Part shown: piece by piece, positions 41,586 through 50,885 of the stretch
Layout: each line of letters opens with the position of its first letter
Numbering within the stretch: the first letter of the stretch is position 1
Assembly: GCA_040220895.1 (NCBI GenBank)
Contig: JAVJVY010000001.1
Coordinates: 186,001-250,000, forward strand
DNA: 64,000 nt
From: UBA11591 sp040220895
GTDB lineage: Bacteria; Bacteroidota; Bacteroidia; Flavobacteriales_E; Vicingaceae
Direction: 5' to 3'
Notes under the pieces: generated by a model
The model's database searches: none
What the model was told of the DNA's origin: nothing
Seen by the model: the letters and a program-made list of their open reading frames with translations, nothing else
Made by a program: the position numbers and the translations under genes

Positions 41586-42806
41586 CTAGAGCACCTCGGC
41601 TACCACAAAGGTACTTCCACCGACAAAAACCAAATCGTTTGTGCCCGCAGCCTTTTTCGCTGTCGTAAAGGCTTTTTGAACGCTGTCGAATGGTTTACCC
41701 GTTAAACCTAGGTCTAGGGCAATCTTATAGAGCTTATATACATCCATTCCTCTTGGAACATCGGGACAGCAGAAATAATAGGTAGCTCCCGCCGGCATCA
41801 GGTCAAGGATTTCTTCAGCATTTTTGTCAACCACGCTGCCCCACACGACATGCAATTCATCGAAGGACTCTTTTTCAAGGCTGCCAAGCATGGTCAGGAT
41901 GCCTTCTTTGTTATGGGCTATATCGGCAATCACCTTCGGTTTTTCTGACAGCAATTCCCATCTTCCGCGCAAACCGGTATTGATAACGACATTAGCAAAT
42001 GCCCCCTTTAAGACCTTATCGGTGAATTGATAACCCATATCATTCAATACCTCGATGGCATTCAATACCGTGCCTTGATTCTCTGTTTGAAAATGTCCTG
42101 AAATGTCCATGGGATAAAGGGCAAATTCATGATCTTCCGCATAGGTAATGGGAGAATCGGTTTCACTAACCTTCTTTTCAAAGACGTCGCGAATCTGTTC
42201 TAAAGCAGATCCAATGACCACCGGAGTCCCCGCTTTGATGATGCCTGCTTTTTCGAAGGCGATGTCCTCTAAGCGATTTCCCAAAAATCGCATGTGGTCG
42301 TGGCCAATATTGGTAATGATTGATAACAAGGGATTTAATACATTGGTGCTGTCCAACCGACCACCCATCCCTGTTTCTACAATGGCAATATCTACTTGTT
42401 CTTCTGAAAAATAATCGAAAGCCAGGGCAACGGTCCATTCAAAGAAGGACGGGGATATTTCCTTTACCTCCTTCAAGTTTTTATTTACAAAATCGACTAC
42501 TTTTTCCTGGGGTATCATTTGTCCGTTTATTTTGATCCTTTCCCTAAAATCGATCAAATGCGGTGAAGTGTAAAGACCTGTCTTCAATCCCGACTCCTGA
42601 AAGACAGAAGCCAACATATGAGATACAGAACCCTTACCATTTGTTCCTGCGATGTGAATGGACTTAAAATTTCGTTCCGGATTTCCAACCATGGCAAGCA
42701 GACGAATGGTGTTATCCAAATCGGCCTTGTAAGCCGCTTGTCCAATCCGCTGGTATATAGGCAGTTGCTCGTACAGGTATTTCAGACTCTCTTTGTAATC
42801 CATCAT
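41586..42806 (-). CDS. folC: Bifunctional folylpolyglutamate/dihydrofolate synthase
   Basis: FolC adds glutamate to dihydropteroate or tetrahydrofolate. The 406-residue protein has the Mur-ligase fold with the P loop IAGTNGKGSVSHML (about 52-65), ETGMGGRLDSTNV (about 142-154), the Mg2+/lysine region ITNIGHDHMRFLG and DIAHNKEGI. Length and motifs match the family. The ATG overlaps the tonB-like stop codon by four bases, so folC is the last gene of the exbB-exbD-tonB operon. Confidence 0.94.
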   Translation of the reverse strand: MMDYKESLKYLYEQLPIYQRIGQAAYKADLDNTIRLLAMVGNPERNFKSIHIAGTNGKGSVSHMLASVFQESGLKTGLYTSPHLIDFRERIKINGQMIPQEKVVDFVNKNLKEVKEISPSFFEWTVALAFDYFSEEQVDIAIVETGMGGRLDSTNVLNPLLSIITNIGHDHMRFLGNRLEDIAFEKAGIIKAGTPVVIGSALEQIRDVFEKKVSETDSPITYAEDHEFALYPMDISGHFQTENQGTVLNAIEVLNDMGYQFTDKVLKGAFANVVINTGLRGRWELLSEKPKVIADIAHNKEGILTMLGSLEKESFDELHVVWGSVVDKNAEEILDLMPAGATYYFCCPDVPRGMDVYKLYKIALDLGLTGKPFDSVQKAFTTAKKAAGTNDLVFVGGSTFVVAEVL

Positions 42807-43585
42807 CCTTTCAACAGGAAGGTAAATACTATTTGACCCTTCTGTTGTTCAGGGGCCTGAGGGTTAGTGTCGAATTTAGTGCTTAGGGCTGCTTCTTTGG
42901 CTATCTTATACAGTAGGGCACTTGTGGTAGTGCTTCCCCGTGCTCCAGGATTGGCACGCACAACCTTGCCATATTTGTCTACGACTATGTCAACAACTAC
43001 CTTTCCCTCTTCCTGGGAATCATCCCTGACATCGGGTCTTTTAACCATGCTGCGACCACCCAGCCCTATAAGCTCGAAACCGGTCCCACCTGCACCGCCG
43101 GTATAGTTGCGGCTTTCCATGGATCCACTTGGATCGCCTTGATCACCCTGTTGCCCGGTTATCCCATCGCTCGAAGACTTGCTCTCTGATTTATTCTTCC
43201 ATTTGGATAGGGCCTTTGAGAGCTCTTTGCTCGGTTTGGGCTCTTCTTTAACTTCTTCCTTTTTTATGTTTTCAGATTCAGAGGTTTTTAAGGCGGGCGC
43301 ATCTTCAGCATTCTGGGTCAGCACTTTTTCCTGAGCACTTGATTGAACCTGCTCAACATCAACATCTTCTGTCTCTTCTGGTGAATTGTTCTGAATGGCA
43401 GCCTGGGCCTGTTCGTTTCCCGATCCCCGATTGTCGGTTCCAAAATTTATCAAGATTCCTTCTTCAGGAGGAGGTGGTTCGAGGTAGGTTAGGCCGGTCA
43501 GAATGAAAAGCAGTATAAGCAAGACATGAAAGGCGATGGTGCCGATCAATCCGTAACGCTCACTTTTTTCTATACTGCTGTCCAT
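42803..43585 (-). CDS. TonB-family energy transducer
   Basis: I start at MDSSIEKSERYG (43585), one base after the exbD stop; an upstream ATG at 43639 would lie inside exbD. The 260-residue protein has one N-terminal membrane helix (about 14-34), a low-complexity acidic/lysine periplasmic linker (about 35-155) and a compact C-terminal domain with KVVVDIVVDKYGKVVRANP and FDTNPQAPEQQKGQIVFTF, the TonB C-terminal fold. It should carry the proton-motive force from ExbB/ExbD to outer-membrane receptors. Confidence 0.85.
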   Translation of the reverse strand: MDSSIEKSERYGLIGTIAFHVLLILLFILTGLTYLEPPPPEEGILINFGTDNRGSGNEQAQAAIQNNSPEETEDVDVEQVQSSAQEKVLTQNAEDAPALKTSESENIKKEEVKEEPKPSKELSKALSKWKNKSESKSSSDGITGQQGDQGDPSGSMESRNYTGGAGGTGFELIGLGGRSMVKRPDVRDDSQEEGKVVVDIVVDKYGKVVRANPGARGSTTTSALLYKIAKEAALSTKFDTNPQAPEQQKGQIVFTFLLKG

Positions 43586-43586
43586 T

Positions 43587-43982
43587 TTATCCTTTGGGCT
43601 TGGTAGCAAGAACCATTTTAAGACGGTTTCTACTGGCAATGTCCATTACCTTTACCGCTTCTTCGATAGGTAACGTTTTTTCAACGTGTAATATTACGCT
43701 CGGATCTTCAAAACCCGCAACGGTGTTCATTAAGGTTGATTCCAATTGATCGAAACTAACCCGCTTACGATTTACATAATACTCGCCAACAGCCTTTATG
43801 CTTACCGAAACACTTTGTTTCGCCAAGGTCTTGCTTTCACTGGTAGGCAATAGTAATTTCAATGCATTGGGACTGACCAAGGTTGATGTCAACATGAAGA
43901 AGATCAACAAAAGAAATACGATGTCGGTCATGGACGACATGTTGAAATTGGGAGATATTTTGTTTCGTGATTTAATGGCCAT
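43587..43982 (-). CDS. exbD: Biopolymer transport protein ExbD/TolR
   Basis: The 131-residue protein has the ExbD layout: a single N-terminal helix with the conserved Asp of MSSMTDIVFLLLIFFML (about residue 19), then a periplasmic domain ending MDIASRNRLKMVLATKPKG. The Asp is part of the proton channel at the ExbB interface. The stop precedes the tonB-like ATG by one base, and the ATG overlaps the exbB stop in a TAATG. Confidence 0.94.
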   Translation of the reverse strand: MAIKSRNKISPNFNMSSMTDIVFLLLIFFMLTSTLVSPNALKLLLPTSESKTLAKQSVSVSIKAVGEYYVNRKRVSFDQLESTLMNTVAGFEDPSVILHVEKTLPIEEAVKVMDIASRNRLKMVLATKPKG

Positions 43983-44695
43983 TAGTGCGCAGGTTCATGA
44001 AGAATGTCAAGAAATTCTGTAGAACGGGCTTCCAACAGGAAAACGACTTTCTCGACCCGGGCCACAAGCATGTTATAACCAATGAAAGCCAAAATACCCA
44101 CAACCAATCCCGCCACAGTTGTCACCATGGCCGTGTAGATGCCCTCAGCCAGCATTTCCACATCGATGTTTCCGCCCGCCGAAGCCATTTCATGAAAGGC
44201 CAGTATCATGCCGATCACAGTGCCTAGAAAGCCGATCATAGGAGCTGCACCGGAAATGGTGGCCAGTGTAGCCAGGTTCTTTTCGAGCTTGAACAACTCC
44301 AATTTACCGGTGTTTTCAATGGCCACTCCTATATCCCCTAGTGGTTTGCCAATTCTGGATACGCCTTTTTCGATCATCCGGGCCACCGGATAGTCTGTTC
44401 TTCGGCAAAGTTCTTTGGCTTCATTCAGCTTACCGTCGCGGATGTATAACTTGATGTTATTCATGAAATCAGTATCCTCCTTTGCTCCTTTGCGAATGGC
44501 TATGAAGCGCTCAATAAAGATGTAAACGGCAATAATGGAAAGGATGAACAGGCTTAGCATGATAAGCATTCCACCCGGTCCGCCCTGGGTGATCAATTCC
44601 ATGATGGACAAGGTCTTTTCTTGCTGCACTGCTTCCGCAGCATTTTCGGCAGCAGACCCGGCCATTTCTATTTGTAAAGCGATGAAATTCAGCAT
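43982..44695 (-). CDS. exbB: MotA/TolQ/ExbB proton channel protein
   Basis: The 237-residue protein has the three-helix ExbB/TolQ core: an N-terminal helix (about 35-60), a long cytoplasmic loop (RTDYPVARMIEKGVSRIG), and the paired helices APMIGFLGTVIGMILAF and TTVAGLVVGILAFIGYN. A short N-terminal extension before the first helix resembles other Bacteroidota members. It is the first gene of the exbB-exbD-tonB-folC operon; the 87 bases upstream lack a clear -7 word. Confidence 0.93.
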   Translation of the reverse strand: MLNFIALQIEMAGSAAENAAEAVQQEKTLSIMELITQGGPGGMLIMLSLFILSIIAVYIFIERFIAIRKGAKEDTDFMNNIKLYIRDGKLNEAKELCRRTDYPVARMIEKGVSRIGKPLGDIGVAIENTGKLELFKLEKNLATLATISGAAPMIGFLGTVIGMILAFHEMASAGGNIDVEMLAEGIYTAMVTTVAGLVVGILAFIGYNMLVARVEKVVFLLEARSTEFLDILHEPAH

Positions 44696-44782
44696 GTGGA
44701 TTGTTTTCCTACGAAAATAAGTCCATGCCCATCAGGGAAGCAATAAATCTGGAAGAATTACGAACAGAGTGGTGTTAGTGAA

Positions 44783-46210
44783 TTAAAGACCGTACATTAA
44801 ATAAAATGTAAGGGCCCCACACAAATACCCGGCAAGCGCCAAGATGCTTATTTTTTTCAGGTACCAAATGAAATCGATCTTCAATATTCCCATAACAGCC
44901 ACACCGGCGGCCGACCCGATGATCAGACAACTTCCACCCGTACCCGCACAGTAAGCCAGGAATTCCCAAAACTGATGGTCCATGGGGTAAGAAATTCCCG
45001 GTATCTCAGGGCCGATCTCGTACATACCCATCGCACCGGCAACCAAGGGAACATTATCGACGATGGAGGACAAGAGACCAATAATGATGTTCACCACATA
45101 GATGTCGCCCACGCTGGTTTCGAGGAAATTGGCAAGTAAAAGCAAATGACCGGCAGAACTTAAACTGGCCACGGCCATTAATATCCCCAGAAAAAATAAA
45201 ACCGATGGAACATCTACCCTGCGAAGTACGCCTACCACGGACAACATGTGCTTCTCTTCGTGGTTCTTACTGGAATGCATGATTTCGGTAACCACCCAGA
45301 TGACGCCTAGCCCAAGAAGTATTCCAACAAATGGAGGAAGGTGCGTAACCGTCTTGAACACGGGAACAAAGAGCAAGGCTACCACACCCAAGGTGAAAAC
45401 CGTTTTCTTTTCTCTATCAGTGGCAGGATTGATCAAGTGTTCGCTGAATTCTTCCACTTCTGGCCTTTTTATTTTTCCTTTCACGGTAAATGAAAGAATT
45501 CCCAGCGGAATAGTTAAACACACCAGTGAAGGTATTATAAGCACGTAGATGATGTTTGTAGCCGAGATCTGACCTCCGATCCACAACATGATGGTGGTTA
45601 CGTCTCCAATTGGCGACCAGGCGCCCCCGGCATTGGCCGAAATGATGATCATACCGGCAAAAAGCCAAAGGTCTTTTTTGTCGTCGATCAATTTCTTTAG
45701 CAGTGCAGACATGACGATTGCCGTGGTCAGGTTGTCGAGGACAGCGCTGAAGAAAAATGTCAGCATACTTAGGGCGATGAGCAGTTTTAGTTTGTTGGTG
45801 GTTTTTATCCTGTCGGTAATAAGAGAAAAACCGTTATGGGCGTCAACCAACTCAACGATGGTCATGGCTCCGAGCAGAAAAAACAATATTTCAGATATTT
45901 CAATCAAGTGGTGCCGCAATTCTTCGAGCACAAAGTGATTCAAGAGGGTTGGTGTTTCACCCTTGGGGGTTTCAAAATGAAATATAAAGTACTCTTTAAG
46001 GCTTTTAAGGATCTTTGTCCCCGATTCAAGGATCTCTTGGGCACTTAGGCTTGTATCCACGTTAAGGATTTCAGCAGCACCCATAACGAATACGGCCCAG
46101 GTAAGCGAACCAATGGTCAGCGCAGATGCCGATTTATCTACCCTGATGTTGTGTTCAAGGGCAATGGCCATGTAACCGACCACAAATATGATGAACATCA
46201 ATATAAACAT
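44783..46210 (-). CDS. nhaD: Na+/H+ antiporter NhaD
   Basis: The 475-residue protein has twelve or so membrane helices and the NhaD signatures: LEHNIRVDKSASAL near the start, the discontinuous helices with SANAGGAWSPIGDVTTIMLW (about 195-214) and SSIVDNVPLVAGAMGM (about 385-400), and TGGSCLIIGSAAG near the end, similar to the arsenical-permease superfamily. NhaD exports Na+ or Li+ in exchange for protons, typical of marine or haloalkaline species. The MscS gene ends three bases before its start on the same strand, so the two share a transcript. Confidence 0.92.
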   Translation of the reverse strand: MFILMFIIFVVGYMAIALEHNIRVDKSASALTIGSLTWAVFVMGAAEILNVDTSLSAQEILESGTKILKSLKEYFIFHFETPKGETPTLLNHFVLEELRHHLIEISEILFFLLGAMTIVELVDAHNGFSLITDRIKTTNKLKLLIALSMLTFFFSAVLDNLTTAIVMSALLKKLIDDKKDLWLFAGMIIISANAGGAWSPIGDVTTIMLWIGGQISATNIIYVLIIPSLVCLTIPLGILSFTVKGKIKRPEVEEFSEHLINPATDREKKTVFTLGVVALLFVPVFKTVTHLPPFVGILLGLGVIWVVTEIMHSSKNHEEKHMLSVVGVLRRVDVPSVLFFLGILMAVASLSSAGHLLLLANFLETSVGDIYVVNIIIGLLSSIVDNVPLVAGAMGMYEIGPEIPGISYPMDHQFWEFLAYCAGTGGSCLIIGSAAGVAVMGILKIDFIWYLKKISILALAGYLCGALTFYLMYGL

Positions 46211-46213
46211 GTC

Positions 46214-47320
46214 CTAGTCTTTGTGCTGGTTCAAATGTATGGTTTGTGTCGGGAAAGCAAAGTCACTTTTGGACTTTTCTACGATTTCCATGATCTTATA
46301 ATTGACCTCCTCTTTTATCTTCAGATAGGTATCCCAGTCCATGGTGTCGATGTAATACAAGACCATAACGTTCAGCGAAGAACTACCGAATTCCATGAAT
46401 CTAACATTCCCTTCCTGGTTGGTATGTGGGTGTTCATCAATGTAGTTTTGAATTTCACTGACGATTGATTTGATCTCGTCCATATTTGTTCCGTAGGTGA
46501 GTCCGACGTCAAATTTCACTCTTCTGAAGGTTCGCAGGGTCAGGTTATCCAATTCTGCGTCGATCATGCGTTTATTCGGTATGGTGACATAACTTTTTTC
46601 CAGGGTCCGCAGACGGGTACTTCTGAATCCCACCTTAATTACTGTTCCTGTCACTCCGGCAACGGTAACAAGATCATCCACGACGAATGGTTTATCAAAA
46701 AATATGGTAAACGAACCAAATAGGTTTTCCAGGCTCTCTTTTGCCGCCAGAGCAATGGCAAGTCCACCAATTCCCAAACCGGCAACCAGTGAGCCTACGT
46801 TAATTTTAAATACTGTGCTGGCCGTCACCAACAAGGCAACGACAATGATTAATATTTTAATTACTTCGACCGCAAAAGGTATCAATTGGTCGTCTTGTTT
46901 GGAAACCGTTTGATCTGCTCGCTTCATGAACATCTCACCACCGATGACTACTAATTTTAACACCACCCTGGTGATGGCAACAACCCATAAGAGCTGATAG
47001 ATCCTGAGTGTGATTTTCCGCACTCCAAATTCCTCAACAGGGGCCAGGTTCCATGATTCCGGATATTCAAGATGACTAACCGCTAAAAAAAGAAATACAA
47101 GAAAGAGAAGGAAATTCAGGGGTTTTTTCAAATGATCCCTGTAGGTTTGATATTCGAGTTTATATTCAGAACGTCTGAACACCTGAATAAATATCCGAAC
47201 AATCAGTCCCGAAAGTGGGCGGCGCAGTAGAAGGCCACCGAAAAGAAACAATACGCCAAGCAAATAATCGCCGACTTTATTGCCCAGGTAAATGGTATCG
47301 AATGTTTCTTGAAAGTTCAT
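46214..47320 (-). CDS. MscS-family mechanosensitive channel
   Basis: The 368-residue protein has four N-terminal helices and the MscS pore helix INVGSLVAGLGIGGLAIALAAKESLENLFGS (of which GLGIGGLAIALAAKE is the Gly/Ala zipper; about 180-210), then the cytoplasmic beta domain with FDKPFVVDDLVTV and FRSTRLRTLEKSYVTIPN. It protects against osmotic downshift. The ATG overlaps the stop of the dehydrogenase gene in TAATG, and nhaD follows within three bases. The set dehydrogenase-MscS-NhaD combines salt and osmotic functions with amino-acid metabolism. Confidence 0.93.
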   Translation of the reverse strand: MNFQETFDTIYLGNKVGDYLLGVLFLFGGLLLRRPLSGLIVRIFIQVFRRSEYKLEYQTYRDHLKKPLNFLLFLVFLFLAVSHLEYPESWNLAPVEEFGVRKITLRIYQLLWVVAITRVVLKLVVIGGEMFMKRADQTVSKQDDQLIPFAVEVIKILIIVVALLVTASTVFKINVGSLVAGLGIGGLAIALAAKESLENLFGSFTIFFDKPFVVDDLVTVAGVTGTVIKVGFRSTRLRTLEKSYVTIPNKRMIDAELDNLTLRTFRRVKFDVGLTYGTNMDEIKSIVSEIQNYIDEHPHTNQEGNVRFMEFGSSSLNVMVLYYIDTMDWDTYLKIKEEVNYKIMEIVEKSKSDFAFPTQTIHLNQHKD

Positions 47321-48546
47321 TAAAGCAGTTCTTTTAAGGCGATGGTGTAAGCGCTGCGGGTGATGCCCGTCCTTTCATTACTCATGGCATGAGCGCGGGC
47401 GATAGCCAATCGAATTATTTCAGAAACATCTTCAAATATGGCTTTATCGGAGAGGTCATTTTTTGCCTCCATCAAATAGGCAAATACCCTGGCCATTCCA
47501 CAATTTGCAATGAAATCTGGCAGAACGCTAACTTTGGCGTCTGCATATTCGGCCACGGGACCAAAGAAAATCTCCTCATCGGCAAAAGGCACATTTGCCC
47601 CGCAAGAAATCACTTCAAGACCGGCATTAGCCATTCGATCGATCTGATCTTTAGTTATCAACCTGGAAGAAGCTGCTGGAATAAAGACCTGGGCCTCCAT
47701 GTCCCAAAATTGATTGTTCAATTCGTCAATAGGAATCACCTCATTAGAGATTAGCTTGTTCTTCTTTTTATCCAAAAATAACTGCCGTATCTCGTCGTAT
47801 TCAAATCCTTCGGCTTTCATCAATCCCCCTTCGCGATCAAGGATTCCCACGATCTTGCAACCGTTTGAAGAAAGATAAAAAGCCGCAGCCGAAGCGACGT
47901 TGCCCCAGCCCTGTATGAGTGCTTTTTTTCCCTCCAATTTCCCTCCATAGGTATTGTAATAATGACGCACGGCCTCGCTGACACCCCAACCCGTGATCAT
48001 GTCGGCAACCACAAATTTCCTAAATGGATCAGGACTGTATTTTGGATCTTCAATCACCTTGGATACGCCCTGCCTGAGATGTGAAATGGCGTGAATCTTT
48101 TCAATTTCCATGGGTGCATAATGCCCGGTCAACACCCCTTCCTGAGGGTGCCATACATTGTAGCTCTCGGTGATAGGAATGACTTCATGGATTTCGTCAA
48201 CATTGAGATCTCCTCCTGTGCCGTAATAGTTTTTCAACAGAGGTGTGACTGCCCGGTACCACCTTCGCAAAACCCCTTCTTTTCTGCTATCGTTCGGGTC
48301 AAAATTAATGCCTGATTTTGCTCCTCCAATGGCCGGACCGGATACCGTGAACTTGATCTCCATTGTTTTGGCAAGGGAGGTTACCTCGTGTTTGTCCAAA
48401 CCAGGGCGCATTCTTGTGCCTCCACCGGCTGCACCTCCACGCAGACTATTAATGACCACCCACCCTTCTGCTTCAGTTTCAGGGTCTTTCCATTCAAAAA
48501 TGATCTCTGGACGCTTGTTCTCGTATTCTTTGAGAAGTTTTAACAT
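47320..48546 (-). CDS. Glu/Leu/Phe/Val dehydrogenase
   Basis: The 408-residue protein has the amino-acid dehydrogenase fold. The substrate domain has SLRGGAAGGGTRM (about 33-45), KFTVSGPAIGGAKSGINFDP with the catalytic Lys, and GGDLNVDEIHEVIP with the catalytic Asp. The NAD domain has ALIQGWGNVASAAAFYL (about 208). It oxidatively deaminates an amino acid to its oxo acid. The Ala/Gly-rich stretch fits either glutamate or a branched-chain amino acid, so I leave the substrate open. A good AAAGGAG ribosome binding site lies before the ATG, which is rare in this window. Confidence 0.92.
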   Translation of the reverse strand: MLKLLKEYENKRPEIIFEWKDPETEAEGWVVINSLRGGAAGGGTRMRPGLDKHEVTSLAKTMEIKFTVSGPAIGGAKSGINFDPNDSRKEGVLRRWYRAVTPLLKNYYGTGGDLNVDEIHEVIPITESYNVWHPQEGVLTGHYAPMEIEKIHAISHLRQGVSKVIEDPKYSPDPFRKFVVADMITGWGVSEAVRHYYNTYGGKLEGKKALIQGWGNVASAAAFYLSSNGCKIVGILDREGGLMKAEGFEYDEIRQLFLDKKKNKLISNEVIPIDELNNQFWDMEAQVFIPAASSRLITKDQIDRMANAGLEVISCGANVPFADEEIFFGPVAEYADAKVSVLPDFIANCGMARVFAYLMEAKNDLSDKAIFEDVSEIIRLAIARAHAMSNERTGITRSAYTIALKELL

Positions 48547-48565
48547 AGGGGCTCCTTTGGCGGTG

Positions 48566-48573
48566 CAAATGTA
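48566..48573 (-). promoter_or_regulatory. Putative -7 promoter element for the dehydrogenase-MscS-nhaD operon
   Basis: The minus strand reads TACATTTG, a match to TAnnTTTG, about 20 bases upstream of the start codon at 48546. I do not see a clear -33 element. Confidence 0.45.
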
Positions 48574-48631
48574 TAAATTTTAGATGCCCTTTACCATTTT
48601 TACATTCTATTATAAAACCTCACTACCGAGC

Positions 48632-49687
48632 TTATGAATCAAAGCCATAGCAAACACCTGTCGACATATCTTCAGGTGCTCCTGTTACGCTTTTTAGGCA
48701 GTTAATTTCATTTCTGTGCCTCAGCACACCCATGAAGGCGAAAATAAGTGCCTCCTTGAAGTCAACCAACAGGGATGATGGAACGTGCAGCTTTAAGCCC
48801 GTTTGTTTCAAAAGAGCCATCAGAAAATCATTGTGCACACCTCCACCACTCACCAGGACCTCGTGACCATCGCTTACACAGGCACTAATTTGACAGGTCA
48901 GGTGTTCATAAAAGGTCCGACTTTGATCGGGAATGGGCAATTCAGACCTTTCAATAAGAGGAATCATGACTTCTTTGAAAAAAGAGGCATCTAGACTCTT
49001 AGGCGGACTTGCATGAAAATACACCGGTGAATTCAAAGAATCCAATAGTTCACGGTCAAGCTTACCACCTTGACCTATGAGTCCTTTTTCATCGTATGTT
49101 TTGTCCATCAACGAAGCAAAGTGATTGAAGGCGATGTTGCAAATACCAATGTCATATGCCTGAATATTGCCATCGAGTTTAGAGCTGATATTGGCTATCC
49201 CGCCAAGGTTCAAGCAGTGCCTGTACTGATGGAACAACAACATATCACCGATGGGAACAAGGGGGGCACCCTGGCCACCCTGTTGCACGTTCGCCGTTCT
49301 GAAATCATTGATCACCGGGGTTCCGGTGATATTTGCGATTTGAACACCGCTGCCAATCTGAAGGGTCTTTAGGTTTTGAGGATCGTGATATACCGTATGC
49401 CCGTGTGACGATATAAAATCACAGGTCAACTTAAGTTCTTTGATAAAGAAATTAACTTCCCGTCCCAGGTACCTGCCGTATAGCTCGTCTAATTCAATCA
49501 GGTCGCTACCGGAAAGTTCGTGTGCGCCGCCGAGCAATTTGCGCAAGCCATCGTTGTAATCGATCGTTCGCGCATGGTTAATGGCGTAATTCCATTTCTC
49601 ATTTTCAAACACAAAAGTTGCGTGTACGATGTCCAAACCGTCAAGACTCGTTCCGCTCATTAACCCTATGACTGTATATGATTCCAA
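48632..49687 (-). CDS. anmK: Anhydro-N-acetylmuramic acid kinase
   Basis: AnmK phosphorylates and hydrolyses anhydroMurNAc from recycled cell wall to MurNAc-6-phosphate. The 351-residue protein has the N-terminal ATP-binding loop GLMSGTSLDGLDIV, SSHGHTVYHDP, FRTANVQQGGQGAPLVP with the catalytic Asp nearby, LNLGGIANIS and the late SGGGVHNDFLM loop. It is shorter than E. coli AnmK (369 residues) but has all main motifs. It is divergent from the acyl-CoA dehydrogenase gene with a 55-base gap. Confidence 0.93.
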   Translation of the reverse strand: MESYTVIGLMSGTSLDGLDIVHATFVFENEKWNYAINHARTIDYNDGLRKLLGGAHELSGSDLIELDELYGRYLGREVNFFIKELKLTCDFISSHGHTVYHDPQNLKTLQIGSGVQIANITGTPVINDFRTANVQQGGQGAPLVPIGDMLLFHQYRHCLNLGGIANISSKLDGNIQAYDIGICNIAFNHFASLMDKTYDEKGLIGQGGKLDRELLDSLNSPVYFHASPPKSLDASFFKEVMIPLIERSELPIPDQSRTFYEHLTCQISACVSDGHEVLVSGGGVHNDFLMALLKQTGLKLHVPSSLLVDFKEALIFAFMGVLRHRNEINCLKSVTGAPEDMSTGVCYGFDS

Positions 49688-49713
49688 TTATCCTGAGAAA
49701 GGGTAAAATAGGT

Positions 49714-49721
49714 TAAATTTG
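49714..49721 (+). promoter_or_regulatory. Putative -7 promoter element for the acyl-CoA dehydrogenase gene
   Basis: TAAATTTG matches TAnnTTTG and ends 21 bases before the ATG at 49743. No convincing -33 element is seen. Confidence 0.45.
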
Positions 49722-49742
49722 CCCACAAAATAATCTTATTCC

Positions 49743-50885
49743 ATGAATTTAGAGTTGACCGAAGAACATCTGACAGTGAGGGATGCAGCAAGAGATTTTG
49801 CACAAAATGTGTTAAAGCCGGGCGTAATTGAGCGCGATGAAAAACAGCAGTTTGCAAAAGAGGAGATCAAGCAACTCGGTGAGCTTGGCTTTATGGGAAT
49901 GATGGTCGACCCAAAGTACGGCGGCGGTGGAATGGACACCATTTCATATGTGCTGGCCATGGAGGAGATCTCTAAAATTGACGCCTCTGTGTCGGTTTGC
50001 ATGTCGGTCAACAATTCGCTTTTTTGCTGGGGTCTCGAAAAATTTGGCACCGAAGAACAAAAAATGAAATACCTGATGCCTGCCGCCAAGGGAGAAGCCA
50101 TTGGTGCTTTCTGTCTGTCAGAACCCGAGGCCGGTTCGGATGCTACGTCCCAAAAAACCACAGCCATCGACAAAGGAGATCACTATTTGTTGAATGGAAC
50201 CAAGAACTGGATCACCAATGGTGGTTCGGCCACTTACTACATTGTCATTGCCCAGACCGATGCTTCTAAAAGGCATAAAGGAATTAACGCCTTTATTATT
50301 GAAAAGGACTGGGAAGGCTTTATTGTCGGAGCAAAAGAAAACAAGCTAGGTATAAGGGGTTCCGATACGCACACCTTGATGTTTCAGGATGTAAAAATTC
50401 CAAAAGAAAACCGAATCGGAGAAGATGGATTTGGATTCAAATTCGCCATGAAAGTACTTTCCGGAGGCCGTATCGGGATAGCTTCTCAGGCACTCGGAAT
50501 TGCTTCAGGAGCTTATGAATTGGCACTTGCATATTCAAAAGAACGCGAGGCTTTTGGCAAACCGATCAACAAGCATCAGGCCATCGCTTTTAAGCTTGCC
50601 GACATGGCTACGGAAATAGAGGCGGCCAGATGGCTCTGTTTAAAGGCCGCGTGGTTAAAAGATCAAGGCATTAATTTTGACAAAGAAAGCGCCATGGCTA
50701 AATTATACGCATCAAGGGTGGCCATGGAAACCACGGTTGAAGCAATTCAGGTCCACGGCGGTTACGGATATGTAAAAGAATACCATGTGGAGCGACTGAT
50801 GCGTGATGCCAAGATTACACAGATCTACGAAGGGACTAGCGAAATACAGAAGATTGTAATTTCGAGGTCGGTGCTCGAGTCTTAG
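49743..50885 (+). CDS. Acyl-CoA dehydrogenase
   Basis: The 380-residue protein matches short- or medium-chain acyl-CoA dehydrogenases. It has FCLSEPEAGSDA (about 118-129, flavin contact), LNGTKNWITNGG (about 151-162), the family signature with AIQVHGGYGYVKEYHVERLMRDA (about 336-358, of which VHGGYGY is the core), and the catalytic Glu in YEGTSEIQ (about 366). It feeds electrons from beta-oxidation to ETF in the cytoplasm. The last four bases overlap murF on the other strand. No other beta-oxidation genes are close by. Confidence 0.95.
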   Translation: MNLELTEEHLTVRDAARDFAQNVLKPGVIERDEKQQFAKEEIKQLGELGFMGMMVDPKYGGGGMDTISYVLAMEEISKIDASVSVCMSVNNSLFCWGLEKFGTEEQKMKYLMPAAKGEAIGAFCLSEPEAGSDATSQKTTAIDKGDHYLLNGTKNWITNGGSATYYIVIAQTDASKRHKGINAFIIEKDWEGFIVGAKENKLGIRGSDTHTLMFQDVKIPKENRIGEDGFGFKFAMKVLSGGRIGIASQALGIASGAYELALAYSKEREAFGKPINKHQAIAFKLADMATEIEAARWLCLKAAWLKDQGINFDKESAMAKLYASRVAMETTVEAIQVHGGYGYVKEYHVERLMRDAKITQIYEGTSEIQKIVISRSVLES